The translations under genes were made by a program, and so were the position numbers. Of a DNA stretch of 64,000 nt, positions 46,501 to 54,119 are shown piece by piece (the stretch's first letter is position 1; each line of letters starts with the position of its first letter). The notes under the pieces are model-generated. The model saw only the letters and a list, made by a program, of their open reading frames with translations, was not told the origin of the DNA and did no database searches. The DNA lies in assembly GCA_037903475.1 (NCBI GenBank), contig JBAJFG010000619.1:62001-126000 (forward strand), written 5' to 3'. The stretch is from Ancylostoma caninum. Taxonomy: Eukaryota > Nematoda > Chromadorea > Rhabditida > Ancylostomatidae.

Positions 46501-49500
46501 CTATGGCAGTTGGTGCTGAAGTCGTACTTGTAATCTTCTACGAAGTTACAGCAGGATCCGTTCAGTACCAACAATACCAACAGTGAGTACTGTTAGGTAC
46601 TTTACCAGGTGTAACTCCTGTCAAAATCAATTAAATCAAATTATCTTTTACAGTTAGGTAGTACTTTGCCTTTTGCAGTCATGCGCCTGTTCCCAGCAAG
46701 ATTCGTGCAGAACCCTTCCCCTTGTAAGCGCTTGAAGCAGTGCTTTTGCCATAATTTTCGCATGATAACCCCACAAACTCTTGCCAGAATCAATTGATTC
46801 CAATTTCCTTTGACAGTAAGAGGATGAGTAGTATCCGTAATCCTACTGTGAAATTTGAGCAGGATCCGTTCAGTACCAGCGATGCTGTGAGTACTGCTGT
46901 GTACTTTTTAATTGTAATTTGTAATTTTTCAAACAAATATTGATTCTACTCTTATTTCAATCATAACTAATAGAATTAGTGGAAGAAAAATTCTTAGGTT
47001 CAATCTCCCTTCTTTGCTCCTGTTTCCAAAGGAGAGGATGGTTATTCGACCAAGGTCCAAGTCCCAAGTACGAAGTCCCTTTTGCTCACCTCATGTCTTA
47101 CGAAGCCCCGCTTGCCTTGAGTCAAGCTCCTGCCGAAATCTGGTTGAGAGTACAGCTACATTTATAGTGTGTCGGAGTCCGATCCGGTCGGACAACTAAA
47201 GATACGTATTGATCCTCGTTTTCCAAAGGTCGATACGTATCAATCGAATACGGATACGAAAAAATATAATGAGCATCTAGGGTGATGCAGGCATGAACGA
47301 TAGCCAGAAGAGGTGCGAGGGCACCCCACATGCCGAAATAGACCGCTACTTCCTAGTTCTGGGCGTCGACGCAGTCTTATCACACCATTGGACCCGCCGC
47401 CTCCGTGCGTTCTGCTATTTCTAGACGCCAGTGCACCCTTATCACACCTTTGGACCTGTCTCTAAGCGTTTCTCCAGCGTTTTTGGACGCCGGTGCACCT
47501 TTATCACACCACTGGACACAAACAAACAAACAAACACATACACACGGAGCAAGCCCGTTATTATAAGTCATAATTTAATATTACTAATTGGCATTTCATT
47601 TGTGTGTGCGCCTTTGCACGAGAACCAAATTGTCTATGTTTATTGTTATAGGTAAAAATAATCAGCAACACTAGGAAAGATAGAATAAGGAACAGAAATC
47701 CGATAATGAAACACGACGGAATACGGGAAGGGAGTGGGTCCATTGGTGTCGAAGGGCAATGGCCCGCCAACAATGCAAGCCGCGATTGCATAACGACTCC
47801 GGATACCACCACCTTAGTAGGTCAACTTCACCAAGCCCACATGACGATCCGGTTGAGGGACAAAACACAAGAGAATCAATTTTACATATAAGAAGTAGGG
47901 GTTAATAACGCTGAACAAGTGAAGGAAATGGTTAGTTAAACAGAACACGATGGGAAATAAAACAATAGAATCAATGCTCTCCCAATAGAGGCTGCTACGA
48001 GAATTTCTGCAACAGCAAGTAGAAGTGATACAAAAACGAAGAAAAGAACTCAAAATGACCCCTGTATCTAAGGTGTCAGGTTGTCGGGAAATGGTCGAGA
48101 CACTCTGGATTTTTTTCGGACTTCAAACTTTTTCCCTTCTATTAAAGAACTTCGGGACATGCTATATTGATCATGTGCACATATCACCTTGGACTAGCTA
48201 TCGGGTACGATTCCAGCATTGCGGAGTCAGTAATCAATACAGGTCGACGGAATCGTCAGTCACTAATCAAAAATCTTCAAACTTGGCGAAGTGCTGCTCG
48301 ACCAGGGAGAACTTCAGCGCTCAGGCAAGGTGTTATTTAGAGAGCACGATGTTGGGTAAGTGTGGTGTATATGGCACCGTGGTCCGTGCTTGCTCCTCCG
48401 AGTGTCGATGAGTTAACGAAGCCATTTTAGGGTGCGTTTTGTACAGCAAAACGCACCCTCAAATACGTTGATGTCTCTGTTTCCCCAAGAGCACGGCCGT
48501 CGCTTAGAACACACCTTGCACTTAAGCTCAGGAAATCGCAAAATAAGAAAATGGCTTCGAGGAGACATATCGCTCGAAACGAAGCGTTACGAACGACGGC
48601 TCACGCTTGCGTTGATGACGATCCCCGGTCCGCATGTCATTATGATGTTGCTGTTCCTCTTGCTCGCATTGGCGCTCCGCAGGAGCTCGTGCAAGAAAAT
48701 CGCTCGAATTGGTTGCTTGTCCGCTTTCGCTCCTAGATAACAAACGGCGCAGCGCCACGTTCTTACATAGTCATGGCGAAGATGCTCAGAGGTCTGGGTA
48801 CCACATATTCACATACCACGGAAACAGGTCACGTGGGAAGGATAAGGAAAAATTTTGGTGAAGTTTCTCAATCATTTTCCGACAACCTCATATTTGCTCA
48901 GTTTCCACTGGAAGCCGGTACTGATGAAGACTGAACGATAGAGGCGGGTAGTTGATTCCAAGTCCTGACAGTACGCACCATGAAAGAACTGCGAAATTGT
49001 TAAGAATGACCCTTAGGTAGAACATATCTGAGTCCGTGACCTCTTGTTCTTCCGCTGAATTCTGAGAATGTAATAAAGTATCGATGTTAATATCAACTTC
49101 TCCGGAAATCATTTTGTAGAGGAAGCATTTAGAGGAAGCATTGGTCGAGCATGCAGCGACGTTGTTCAAGCGAGCTGCTTCTTAGGCGCGAAGGTCGTTC
49201 CTTGTAAGGAATTCGAAAAAATCCATTTCTACAAAAAAACGCCATTTGTATTTTATTTGGACCTCCTCAACGCATCAATGCTTTGCTGTTTTAGTGGAGC
49301 TCAGAAAGAGGTACAATGCTCTAATATTGGTCTGACAAATGTAGCGAAAATTTGTATAGTGCGTCAGGGTTTCTGGTACAGAAAGCTCGAAAAATACAGT
49401 TGGATCGCATGAAAGCTAGGCGCACGCACTTGCTAATATATCCTATTAGGTCGTCAGGTATGAAATGTCCGATTTTGGATGAGAAGATTTCGAGTTTTGT

Positions 49501-52500
49501 TTCTAAAGCGATGCAGTATAAGATATCCGAATATGCTCCTATACTATCCCCACAGCCTTGCCATCTTGATTGCAACGACAGCTTGGAAACATGGAAAGCT
49601 AGTAGCAGTCAAGTGGCGAAAAGGGTATCCAACATCATGTTGGAAATTGAACATTTTCTCGAGCAAAAAGTGAGCTAATTCCTGAAAGGAGTTGTGGTCA
49701 CTTTTTACTATTTACATCCACCACAGCGAACCGGAATGCATCATCACCAATGGTAGAAAAGAAGCCACCTGCATTCATCTTATCTGTGAACACTGCAAAT
49801 GTGCAAGCGACGCGAGCATCAAGAAAAGTCTGGAAGTTCGGCGTTAGCCGGATGGCCAAACTGGTGCGCTAGGAAGGAAAGCTTCTATCCTCTCGAATCC
49901 TGGAGAGAGATTCGGTGATTTGAAGCGCCAAATGAAAAACGTTTTCGGAAAACATGTCACCAAGACTCTACTGGGGGAATTTCTATCTCCAGCTCGTTTT
50001 CGGTTTGTATTTCAAATATAGGTATAGGTACAGCTATGAAATATGAAAATGTACATACATATGCGTTCGGCAAAGCGTGAGGAATAATTGCGGTAAATCC
50101 TTGGCCAAAGAGTTTGTTGTCACCCAGCGCAGAGAAATACGGCACAACAGAAGTGCCACAAAAGGAGTGTTTATACTTTTTCGCGACGCGATGGCGTCGC
50201 GGCGACGGCCACAACACGCGCGACGCGACGGGTAGCGAAGCCGTCGCGTCGTCCCGTCGCGCCAGGCTGAACGTCGCAAATTTACGTACCCATGCAACAT
50301 TACATGCACACCCCGACTTAGCGTGGATCATGGGTTTCCATGGACTGTTTTGGACCTCGCGGTACCGTTTGTGGTCTAGAATGTTTAGAGAAAGTTCTCA
50401 GCGAATTTCAGTGGTGATCTCTGCAATTTTGAGCCGGGTTTCTCGCCAAGAATGTTCGTTTCCAAGATATGGAAGAAAGCATTTCGGGTTTTTCTCATTT
50501 AGATATGATAATATACTGCTACTAATATATCGCCACCCTTATGTGATAATATACTTATCACATAAGGGTGGCGATTGTGACCTCGTCATATATCATGTCG
50601 CAACTGTGGTAGCTTTCATTTGCTTAGGGAGTCTGCTATAGTCCTGTCGTGTTATTGTTATTGTTTGTCCCATTTGGTTAGTTTGCACTGTTGACGCTCA
50701 TTGATGTAAACTGAATCCAGCAGATATGTTGTAGGTCCGACGAAGGTGTTAATACAACGAAAGCTAACCAATAAATCTATAGTACTGGAGTCGTCAGAAA
50801 TTATCAGAAGCAGCTATTTTCTCATTTAGTTGTATGTTCAGAGGTTTGTTTTTGCATTTGAGTTATCAGAATGGTTTTTCTCCTATGCATACATTGTTGT
50901 AGTCCCGTGCTTCGACACTTTTTTTTTCACTGTTCAGGTGTGTTCTAGTATTAGTGCCAGGGTTTTCCTTGTTGAAGGTGTGTTCCAGTGCCTCAATTTG
51001 ATGTTTTTTGGTCCTGTGCTGGTCGAATGTGTGATTTTCTCACCTAGTTGGGAGTTTCATTCACTAAGTCTTGTTCTTGCCCCGTGCTTTTGATCTTTTC
51101 CAATCTTTAGCTGGTTAGACGTGTTATCTTGTGATTTCTGTGTGTGTGTGTGTATGTGTGTGTATGTGTGTGTATGTGTGTATGTGTGTATGTGTGTATG
51201 TGTGTGTATGTGTGTGTATGTGTGTATGTGTGTATGTGTGTATGTGTGTGTATGTGTGTATGTGTGTATGTGTGTATGTGTGTGTATGTGTGTGTATGTG
51301 TGTATGTGTGTATGTGTGTATGCGTGTGTATGTGTGTGTGTGAATGTGTGTATGTGTGTGTATGTGTGTGTGTGTCTTGCACAAAATCACACCGGAACGT
51401 GAAAAATTATTAGAAGTGTCGGAGCGCAGGACTCTCCCACATTCACCTATAAATCAATACCGCACTGATTGAACACTGTTCTGAAGCACCTGTACAACGA
51501 TGTCTGCATGAAAGGGAAACGATTCCGATTACTCAAATTCAGAACAAAATCCCTAGATCAATATATAGATGCAACATGTATACCTACATTGTGTTCTTCC
51601 ACATCTGACAAGTTGCGAGTAGTAACCGCTCATAAACAGAAGACAACATCAGAGGCATAGAAAGCTCACAAAACTACTACCTAAAAAGCATACGACGCAT
51701 CCAGGTTCGTTCACATTCACATCTCCAACTGAATTCGTCTTTATTCCGTAGGTTTCGGACCGAAACCACTCGAACAACCATGAAACAGTGGTCAACTCCA
51801 GTCCGCAACATCAGCGAAACCAGGGAAACGCCAACTACCACATCGCGACCATTGTTTGCGCATGTATCCACTCGGGACCCATCGCATTTGAACAGTTTGC
51901 TGGGACGCGACGGTCGCGTCGCGCCGAATTATAAACACTCCTAAAGGCATAGCAAATCTAATTTTTCGTAAGGAGTTTTGCGGATGGATGGAGTTAACGT
52001 CGACTGTAGGATGTGCCCATATGAACCATCATGGAACGGTTCTATTTCCGTGACTGTTCTTGATATGCTGGACCTATCCATTCTATTTATATGTACTCCC
52101 ACTTCGAAGTACTCATGTGCAGCACATTTGACCAACGTCCCGGTTTGGATCCGCTTTATTAGGTCACATTTCCTTTAAACAGCTTGTTTCCACTCCGGTT
52201 CAAAAACTACAGCGGAGGCTGATGTCTCCGACACTTAATACCTCGCAAAAACTATGTAGAAAAAACTTGTTGTCATTCGCGTGAAGCGCGGTGAAGCTCA
52301 GTTGATCAAAGATAGATTCACATACAAGTCCGAGCCAGAACTGCAAGCGGTGCTGTGGTTCGGGAAGATGAACACTAAAACCATTTCAGGTGAAATTCCG
52401 CAATCGCACCTACTCCTATCGTGACCTTTGTTTGCGTTGGAAAAACAAGGGATGTCCCGGGAACGATCACATCCAAATCATTTCCGAGCTCTACAACCAC

Positions 52501-53042
52501 GGGATAAACATCACTTATCCAACTTTCCGAATTGGAAGCAGGTTAGCGGCATCGCAATGTATTAGTATTTGATCCACGAATAATTTTATCTTGGAGAAGT
52601 GGCTATCTTGGCGCAGGCCTCGGTGGAGTCTCTTTGAGCAAGGGCGACAATGGCACTGTGATTCTTGCCTCGGCACGTGCTTGGCTAATGGTCTACCAGT
52701 TGAAGTTTTTCCCCATTAATGTGTCATATGTCTCAGGAATTTGGGAAAAAGTGAGTTCGAAATAGTTATCTTTTCGCTGGTTTATGGGACATCCAAGCGT
52801 TTAGACCTTCAAGCTCCACATGGACAGCTATCCAGAAGACCCCTTCATTTCTATAACGTACTTCCACTCGCAAACACTTGCCGAGGAATTGAAGCGCAAC
52901 GCCGATAGCTTGGCACCAAGGTTAATTTTATCGAATTGCCAAGTTTCTGCTCTCTAAGATTGCAACTGTATCTTTAGATTTATCTTCGCATTCGTGATAC
53001 TCGTCATATTCGCCGTGATTTGCTCCATGGTTACTATCAGAG
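28456..53042 (+). CDS. Patched-related (PTR) sterol-sensing-domain family protein, N-terminal half
   Basis: Seven exons can be placed: 28456-28588, 39352-39429, 39776-39871, 52390-52541, 52597-52750, 52805-52920 and 52978-53042. From the second on, all phases agree. The product starts MSVLEFGCLERPLANFFHGY, with a cytoplasmic lead and the signal-anchor helix FPFIAFPVLITLYL. A large extracellular domain follows with family signatures (LWPLGEDNYVPGRAV, GGNILLPEYA, DLCLRWKNKGCPGN, HGINITYPTF, PEDPFISITYFHSQTLAEEL). The first helix after that domain is FIFAFVILVIFAVICSMV. PTR proteins resemble Patched and Dispatched and act in cuticle, moulting and membrane or lipid traffic. Exon 1 ends in phase 1 while the next placed exon needs phase 0, so a linking exon is missing from this call. 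The sterol-sensing domain and later helices are not in view. I cannot assign a specific ptr number. Confidence 0.85.
28955..29055. repeat. TATGTA-rich microsatellite
   Basis: Imperfect runs of tatgta/tacgta of about 100 bp directly abut the left end of the Tc1-like element at 29058, a likely TA-rich insertion target. Confidence 0.8.
29058..30023. mobile_element. Tc1-like element, non-autonomous, 966 bp
   Basis: The ends CAGTGCTGGCCAAAGAGATA and ...TATCTTTTTGGCCAGTGCTG are inverted, bordered by TA on both sides, and start with the same 13 bases I know from C. elegans Tc1. Inverted similarity extends to about 100 bp (gcttgaaatttccaatttc against gaaattggaaatttcaagc). The body is shorter than the 1.6 kb of Tc1 and has no recognisable transposase. 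It lies in a PTR intron. Confidence 0.88.
30032..30330 (+). mobile_element. Mariner 5' end remnant, copy 2
   Basis: Starts ttaggttgttgcgaaattaa and shares the following sequence with the copy at 2938. A 76-codon frame here is derived from mariner untranslated or N-terminal sequence. No right TIR was located. Confidence 0.5.
31045..31284. mobile_element. Palindromic MITE, family B, copy 3
   Basis: Left end 'tctatccgaaacgacgagtc', right end '...gactcgtcatttcgcac', inner CCACGCACGCG pairs. Compared with 1041-1274 the interior is present in opposite orientation (ggtcaataccatgaagataa here, its complement there). Confidence 0.75.
31285..32640. other. Intronic DNA, no exon recognised
   Basis: This stretch could hide the missing PTR exon. 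A segment near 32240-32275 translates SDPLYTVAAKW, faintly like a PTR lead region, but it has no matching donor and was not accepted. GC-rich CGCGCGC clusters lie at 32320-32400 and a 10-base C run at 32503-32512. Confidence 0.3.
32991..33595 (-). pseudogene. RTE-type non-LTR retrotransposon fragment
   Basis: Minus-strand frames give KVHKEKRLYHLFLENKTAGN, KRAAKKAVAAAKAAHYDEVS, KKLDSKDGERFIYRLAKSRQ, HGVNDEQGHLIMDRK and, after a frameshift, YFEKVSTEEFAHP. This series is the linker between endonuclease and reverse transcriptase of RTE-1-like elements common in nematodes. The catalytic reverse transcriptase motifs are missing on the left side. Confidence 0.8.
33827..34207 (-). pseudogene. Mariner-type transposase C-terminal fragment
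   Basis: The frame reads VLTFQPTLYYFLDLSPTECH then LFKLLHLY, matching the mariner PPYSPDLSPTDYHLF signature around the third catalytic acidic residue. The conserved P-Y-S-P-D is degraded to LYYFLD. A 13-bp-arm hairpin (cactgcaacatgc, 34146-34180) overlaps its start. Confidence 0.6.
34313..34411 (-). ncRNA. Candidate hammerhead ribozyme
   Basis: On the minus strand CTGATGA (34404-34398) is followed by GTGCA. After a loop of about 41 bases come the complement TGCAC and GAAA (34346-34343), then CGGAGTC. CUGAUGA, a stem II closed by G-C, GAAA, and a short C-GGA-G stem III ending in a GUC cleavage triplet is the hammerhead core layout. Stem I is weak next to the core (2 bp), but TTTTTCC / GGAAAGA could extend it. 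Hammerheads occur in the terminal repeats of Penelope-like elements, and one such element lies just upstream on the same strand. Confidence 0.35.
34505..34660. repeat. Tandem repeat of about 67 bp made of small dyads
   Basis: About 2.4 units. Each holds ggtgatc...aaatcacc (a hairpin) and a second dyad such as gtaaatgcgc/gctcatttac. It lies between the Penelope-like reverse transcriptase and the ribozyme candidate, so it is probably the 3' region of that element. Confidence 0.75.
35013..36160 (-). pseudogene. Penelope-like reverse transcriptase fossil
   Basis: On the minus strand from 36160: LIYGIPKLHKNPVKLRFITG (the PKIHK..LRPI-type opening), IKIYSSDFTNMFTSLP (catalytic D, FTNIP type), NNGVPQGSNKSLLLVDLTLS, then FRYMDDLFIVHN with the YxDD catalytic pair, and a trailing VTKMYNKTDDFCF..FPHF block. 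The order fits reverse transcriptases of Penelope-like elements. There is a frame change near 35745 beside a small duplication (gggcaatatgtgggcaatat) and another near 35300. No GIY-YIG endonuclease was found after it. It is unusually AT-rich compared with its neighbours. Confidence 0.7.
36310..36540. repeat. Inverted repeat F, left copy
   Basis: 'gatgtctgtggcatttcaga' through 'gagcagtttctgcatcaacc' recurs in inverse orientation at 38270-38530 with about 20-25 percent divergence by eye. The pair flanks the TIR element at 37190-38060. Confidence 0.7.
36805..36865 (+). other. tRNA-like fragment (promoter boxes A and B)
   Basis: tggcgtagtggtaagtg fits an A box and ggttcaatcc a B box, but they are only about 31 bases apart with no room for an anticodon arm. 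It is therefore a tRNA pseudogene or the head of a SINE, not a working tRNA. Confidence 0.35.
37389..37394 (-). terminator. Possible polyadenylation signal AATAAA
   Basis: AATAAA on the minus strand, about 150 bases beyond the TAG of the unidentified unit and 47 bases beyond the alternative stop at 37441. It lies inside the TIR element. Confidence 0.35.
37547..37954 (-). CDS. Unidentified two-exon coding unit inside a mariner-type element
   Basis: Exon 37954-37756 opens after the acceptor gatttaattaacag and reads 66 codons (SSYEQVSDAVRLYLVEQ, RLHIAVFGELFLADLQFLEL, EKRQKYDNLLEEYDVYTK), ending at the donor AAG|gtttcg. After a 110-bp intron with the strong acceptor gtttttcccgcag, exon 37645-37547 continues in frame as IVRDSLGPIELYVLLKVYFL and stops at TAG. 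The peptide looks helical and charged with L/E/K repeats. I recognise no family and found no start codon within the element. An alternative 3' exon (frame reading NNKENVSKTAHLHSSNSE, stop at 37441) is possible. AATAAA lies at 37394-37389 on the same strand. It could be a captured host gene piece or a chance frame. Confidence 0.4.
38270..38530. repeat. Inverted repeat F, right copy
   Basis: Complement of the 36310-36540 segment, with small extra pieces (for example an added 'atatcat'). See the left copy. Confidence 0.7.
38559..38747 (-). pseudogene. Mariner transposase linker fragment
   Basis: Translation MPRNLKKIGKKGKMRRWISR, ELSEKHQRR, then SLPERIAFVDRKCVMHYN lines up with the mariner stretch HLKKIGKxKKxxxWVPHELxExxxxRR...DPFLDRIVTGDEKWILYDN. 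The catalytic DEKW is lost. It is close in sequence to the fragment at 21622-21890. Confidence 0.7.
38750..39351. other. Intronic DNA before the PTR WPLGEDN exon
   Basis: No repeat partner or exon was seen. The short missing PTR exon could still be here or in 28.6-38.7 kb. Confidence 0.3.
39352..39429 (+). CDS. PTR exon encoding the WPLGEDNYVPGRAV segment
   Basis: The acceptor tttcttttcag and donor CACAG|gtaaga enclose exactly 26 codons reading IIHDLWPLGEDNYVPGRAV plus TQSREAQ. The W-P-L...P-G-R signature lies in the first extracellular loop of PTR proteins. Confidence 0.85.
39776..39871 (+). CDS. PTR exon encoding the GGNILLPEYA segment
   Basis: The acceptor tcattattgcag and donor ATCAAG|gtccag enclose 32 codons, phase 0 at both ends, reading VTVVAKHGGNILLPEYARSI and ending IQNRIK. 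It is separated from the previous exon by 346 bp. Confidence 0.87.
40730..40870 (-). repeat. Dispersed GGACGCCGG.GCACC minisatellite unit, inverted copy
   Basis: On the minus strand it has the same 'gttggacccg.t.....cgtt' then 'ttggacgccgg' layout as 42838-42900 and 47380-47520. It sits next to a 10-base G run at 40687-40696. Confidence 0.6.
42236..42261 (-). other. Penelope-type terminal motif, degenerate hammerhead-like
   Basis: The minus strand reads CTGAAGAAGGAGATAGCTCC then GAAACGT. CUGANGA, a GGAG/CTCC stem and GAAA are in hammerhead order, but an unpaired A interrupts stem II. The 'gaagaaggagatagctcc-gaaacgt' form is familiar from ends of Penelope-like elements. Too little flanking structure for a confident ribozyme call. 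Confidence 0.35.
42360..42631. mobile_element. piggyBac-like MITE, 5'-truncated copy
   Basis: Shares 'aagacagtttctactcc', 'cgcctcctggagtgaatt' and the end 'gaggtgggacgttgcct' plus TTAA (42628-42631) with the complete element at 16712-17302. The left TIR is absent. Confidence 0.65.
43070..44270. mobile_element. Foldback element of about 1.2 kb with 300-480 bp arms
   Basis: The left arm from 43070 (accagcaagaacgaccacgt) is mirrored by the right arm ending near 44270. The middle part 'aaggtctccgactcaaaatc' near 43371 pairs with 'gattttgagtcggagacctt' near 43975 at high identity. Inner arms pair again around 43445 and 43910. A B-box-like 'gggttcgattcc' stands in the left arm near 43180 and its diverged complement in the right. 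The centre contains a 23-bp perfect palindrome (43488-43534). Confidence 0.8.
43488..43534. repeat. Perfect 47-bp palindrome
   Basis: Arms of 23 bases (atgggaaatcgatgggaaat... and its exact complement) are separated by one base. It could extrude as a cruciform. Confidence 0.88.
44478..45600. mobile_element. Foldback element of about 1.1 kb, GC-rich arms
   Basis: 'aatgaggtacccacacctgt' on the left is mirrored by 'acaggtgtgggtacctcatt' on the right. The arms run about 180 bp, continue through GCCAGCCGCAATTAGTGG / CCACTAATTGTGGCTGGC, and are much richer in GC than the AT-rich middle (44700-45400). No coding content was recognised. Confidence 0.75.
46380..46905. repeat. Two-copy tandem duplication, period about 280 bp
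   Basis: 'agccatgcgcctattctcag...gtgcagaacctgtcc...aggatccgttcagtacca' near 46390-46575 recurs as 'agtcatgcgcctgttcccag...gtgcagaacccttcc...aggatccgttcagtacca' near 46680-46880. The copies are clearly diverged. The first carries a 72-codon open frame, which is broken in the second. Confidence 0.7.
47340..47522. repeat. Minisatellite of about 60-bp units, three copies
   Basis: Each unit has ggacgcc.gtgcacc.ttatcacacc.ttggacc. Diverged single units lie at 42838-42900, 44440-44470 and, inverted, at 40730-40870, all in the same large intron. Confidence 0.7.
48076..48890. mobile_element. Mariner-type TIR element, degenerate, about 815 bp
   Basis: The left end TCAGGTTGTCGGGAAATGGT and the right end ATTTTCCGACAACCTCA match in inverse and resemble the TIR of 17339-18241. 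TA follows the right end; the left flank has TG instead. No transposase was recognised. A perfect 13-bp hairpin (48429-48459) lies inside. Confidence 0.6.
48429..48459. repeat. Perfect hairpin, 13-bp arms, 5-base loop
   Basis: agggtgcgttttg-tacag-caaaacgcaccct. It has the shape of an intrinsic terminator without the U tract, which has no meaning in a nuclear context. Confidence 0.85.
49690..49870. repeat. Copy of the 40.9-kb repeat, third member
   Basis: 'tttacatccaccacagcgaa', 'ccacctgcattcatcttatctgtg' and 'gcatcaagaaaagtctggaag' occur here compactly, whereas at 40.9-41.7 kb they are spread by an insertion. Confidence 0.6.
50529..50575. repeat. Perfect hairpin, 21-bp arms, 5-base loop
   Basis: atcgccacccttatgtgata... 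is followed after tatac by its exact complement. The arms include no simple repeat, so conservation of both is notable. Confidence 0.88.
50672..50771 (+). other. Penelope-type terminal motif, second instance
   Basis: ttggttag (50674-50681) pairs with ctaaccaa (50764-50771). Between them stands CCGACGAAGGTGTTAATACA then ACGAAAG, similar in layout to a hammerhead core with one core substitution. It may be the end of a Penelope-like element of which no reverse transcriptase is visible nearby. Confidence 0.25.
51139..51376. repeat. TATGTGTG microsatellite, about 238 bp
   Basis: An almost uninterrupted mixture of tgtgtatg and tgtatgtg octamers. All open frames here (CVCVYV or HTHTHI proteins) are artefacts of the repeat. 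Confidence 0.97.
52390..52541 (+). CDS. PTR exon encoding the DLCLRW..GCPGN segment
   Basis: The acceptor aaccatttcag follows a 12.5-kb intron. 50 codons plus two bases read VKFRNRTYSYRDLCLRWKNK, GCPGNDHIQIISELYNHGIN, ITYPTFRIGS. Two conserved cysteines (CL and CPGN) sit in the extracellular loop. Confidence 0.9.
52597..52750 (+). CDS. PTR exon encoding GYLGAGLGGVSL..AWLMVYQLKF
   Basis: A 55-bp intron precedes. The acceptor region ttggagaag offers two sites 3 bases apart (exon start 52597 or 52600), changing the junction from S-R-S-G to S-S-G without a frame change. The exon ends GIWEK|gtgagt in phase 0. Confidence 0.88.
52805..52920 (+). CDS. PTR exon encoding PEDPFISITYFHSQTLAEEL
   Basis: After a 54-bp intron ending gcgtttag, 38 codons plus two bases read TFKLHMDSY, PEDPFISITYFHSQTLAEEL and KRNADSLAP. 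The HSQTLxxELKRNAD signature just before the second membrane segment is the clearest PTR hallmark in the window. Confidence 0.9.
52978..53042 (+). CDS. PTR exon encoding a transmembrane helix
   Basis: After a 57-bp intron ending gtatctttag, the frame reads FIFAFVILVIFAVICSMVTI and reaches a donor AGAG|gtgatt. If that donor is not used the frame continues 18 codons to a stop at 53092-53094. The next exon should begin the sterol-sensing domain. Nothing like it was seen in 53043-64000. Confidence 0.7.
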
Positions 53043-53604
53043 GTGATTTTCCAGGAATCTGTCAGGAAATATTTCTTCCATACTTCTGCCTGTAAAGAAG
53101 CACTCTTTCGAGACAAATTTTGTCAAAATTACATTTTTCCTAAGGGTTTCACATGAAAAAATTAGGGTGTAAAATGATGCGCGTTTTGTAATTCTATTCA
53201 AAAAATCTATAACTGAACGCTTTAACCTAATAGTACCAACAGTTACTTTTGCTTACCCTTCTTCATCGGACATGCAGGAAACCAGGCTCCTTTCTGAAGA
53301 AGCTGCGGGGCTGTGAGTCAATGGGGATCATCGTGTGTAGCCTTATGCTTCTGTCAACTTGAATAAAAGCCTATATCATGCGTTGCTACGCAGGAATGCT
53401 TGATGCTCTTACCTGGCACGTCACACTTTCATGGAAATTTTATATAAGTTCACCCCACATTTCTGTGGAACCTTGTTCTTTTTGGGAATTTTGAGGAGAG
53501 CAGGTTGTATGGCATATTTGGATCAATGATGAGGACCAGCGAAATTGCGACGGTAAATGGCGGTTGGACGTCAATTTTGGTGCCATTGTTGTGAACTCAT
53601 ATAT

Positions 53605-53831
53605 AAGTTATTCATGCTTGCGGCGCGTCAAAATTTACACGCCTAGACAAAACTCCACGAAGTTTTCGCGCCGACCCAAAGCGGCGAAAATGGAAACGCG
53701 GTTTGTTCGCGCGGCAGTCGCAACGGCGAAACTAGGAACAGTGCTGACTTGCCAGGATTTGTCTTCTACCTCCTTCCTTCGCACTGTGTATCGGCGCGTA
53801 AACTTTGACGCACCGCAAGCATGAATAACTT
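53605..53831. mobile_element. MITE of 227 bp with 38-bp TIRs
   Basis: aagttattcatgcttgcggc on the left and gccgcaag-type complement caagcatgaataactt on the right, continuing through GTCAAAATTTAC / GTAAACTTTGAC. Flanked by TATA on the left and TTATA on the right. The 86-codon frame inside is not a gene. Confidence 0.8.
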
Positions 53832-53904
53832 TATACATTGCGCATCGAAACACGTGAACCCTCTTCAGGATAGGGAAATACTCCGAAAACAAATATCTCG
53901 TCTA

Positions 53905-54035
53905 CTTCCATAATTTCCGGCATTTTCCGTTTTCCGGGCTAAAAACCCGTAAAACGTAAAACGTAGAACGGAAGGCCAAAAATGGGCGGAAAACGGAAAG
54001 CCTAAAACGGAAAACGGAAAATTCCGCACACCCTT
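53905..54035. repeat. 'ggaaaacggaa' repeat, hAT-like element end
   Basis: Repeated aaacggaaa motifs in both orientations end with 'ccgcacacccttg'. This parallels the subterminal 'cggataacgg' motifs of the hAT element at 22376. No partner end was found. Confidence 0.35.
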
Positions 54036-54119
54036 GCATGGGATAGATTCGCCTTTCGTGATTGGTTTACTGGCTTAGCATGCCACCAGTGAGAACTGTA
54101 CCATTCATCTAATTTTATT

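Larger units (their letters stand above)
50163..51943. mobile_element. Possible TIR element of about 1.8 kb
   Basis: aggagtgtttatactttttcg followed by a CGCGACGCGA-rich stretch is mirrored at the right by cgcgtcgcgccgaattataa plus acactcct. The GC-rich subterminal parts contrast with an AT-rich body. The body holds the 50529-50575 hairpin, the Penelope-type motif near 50740 and the TATGTGTG microsatellite, so it is composite. No target duplication could be fixed. Confidence 0.4.

Noticed and set aside
48429..48459. Intrinsic transcription terminator
   Set aside because: The hairpin is perfect, but the window is eukaryotic nuclear DNA and no U tract follows.
50114..50641. 175-codon open frame on the + strand
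   Set aside because: It crosses a GC-rich TIR-like end and a perfect 21-bp hairpin, with no motif or exon structure.
51107..51413. Overlapping frames of up to 93 codons rich in CVCVYV or HTHTHI
   Set aside because: They are translations of the TATGTGTG microsatellite in all frames.
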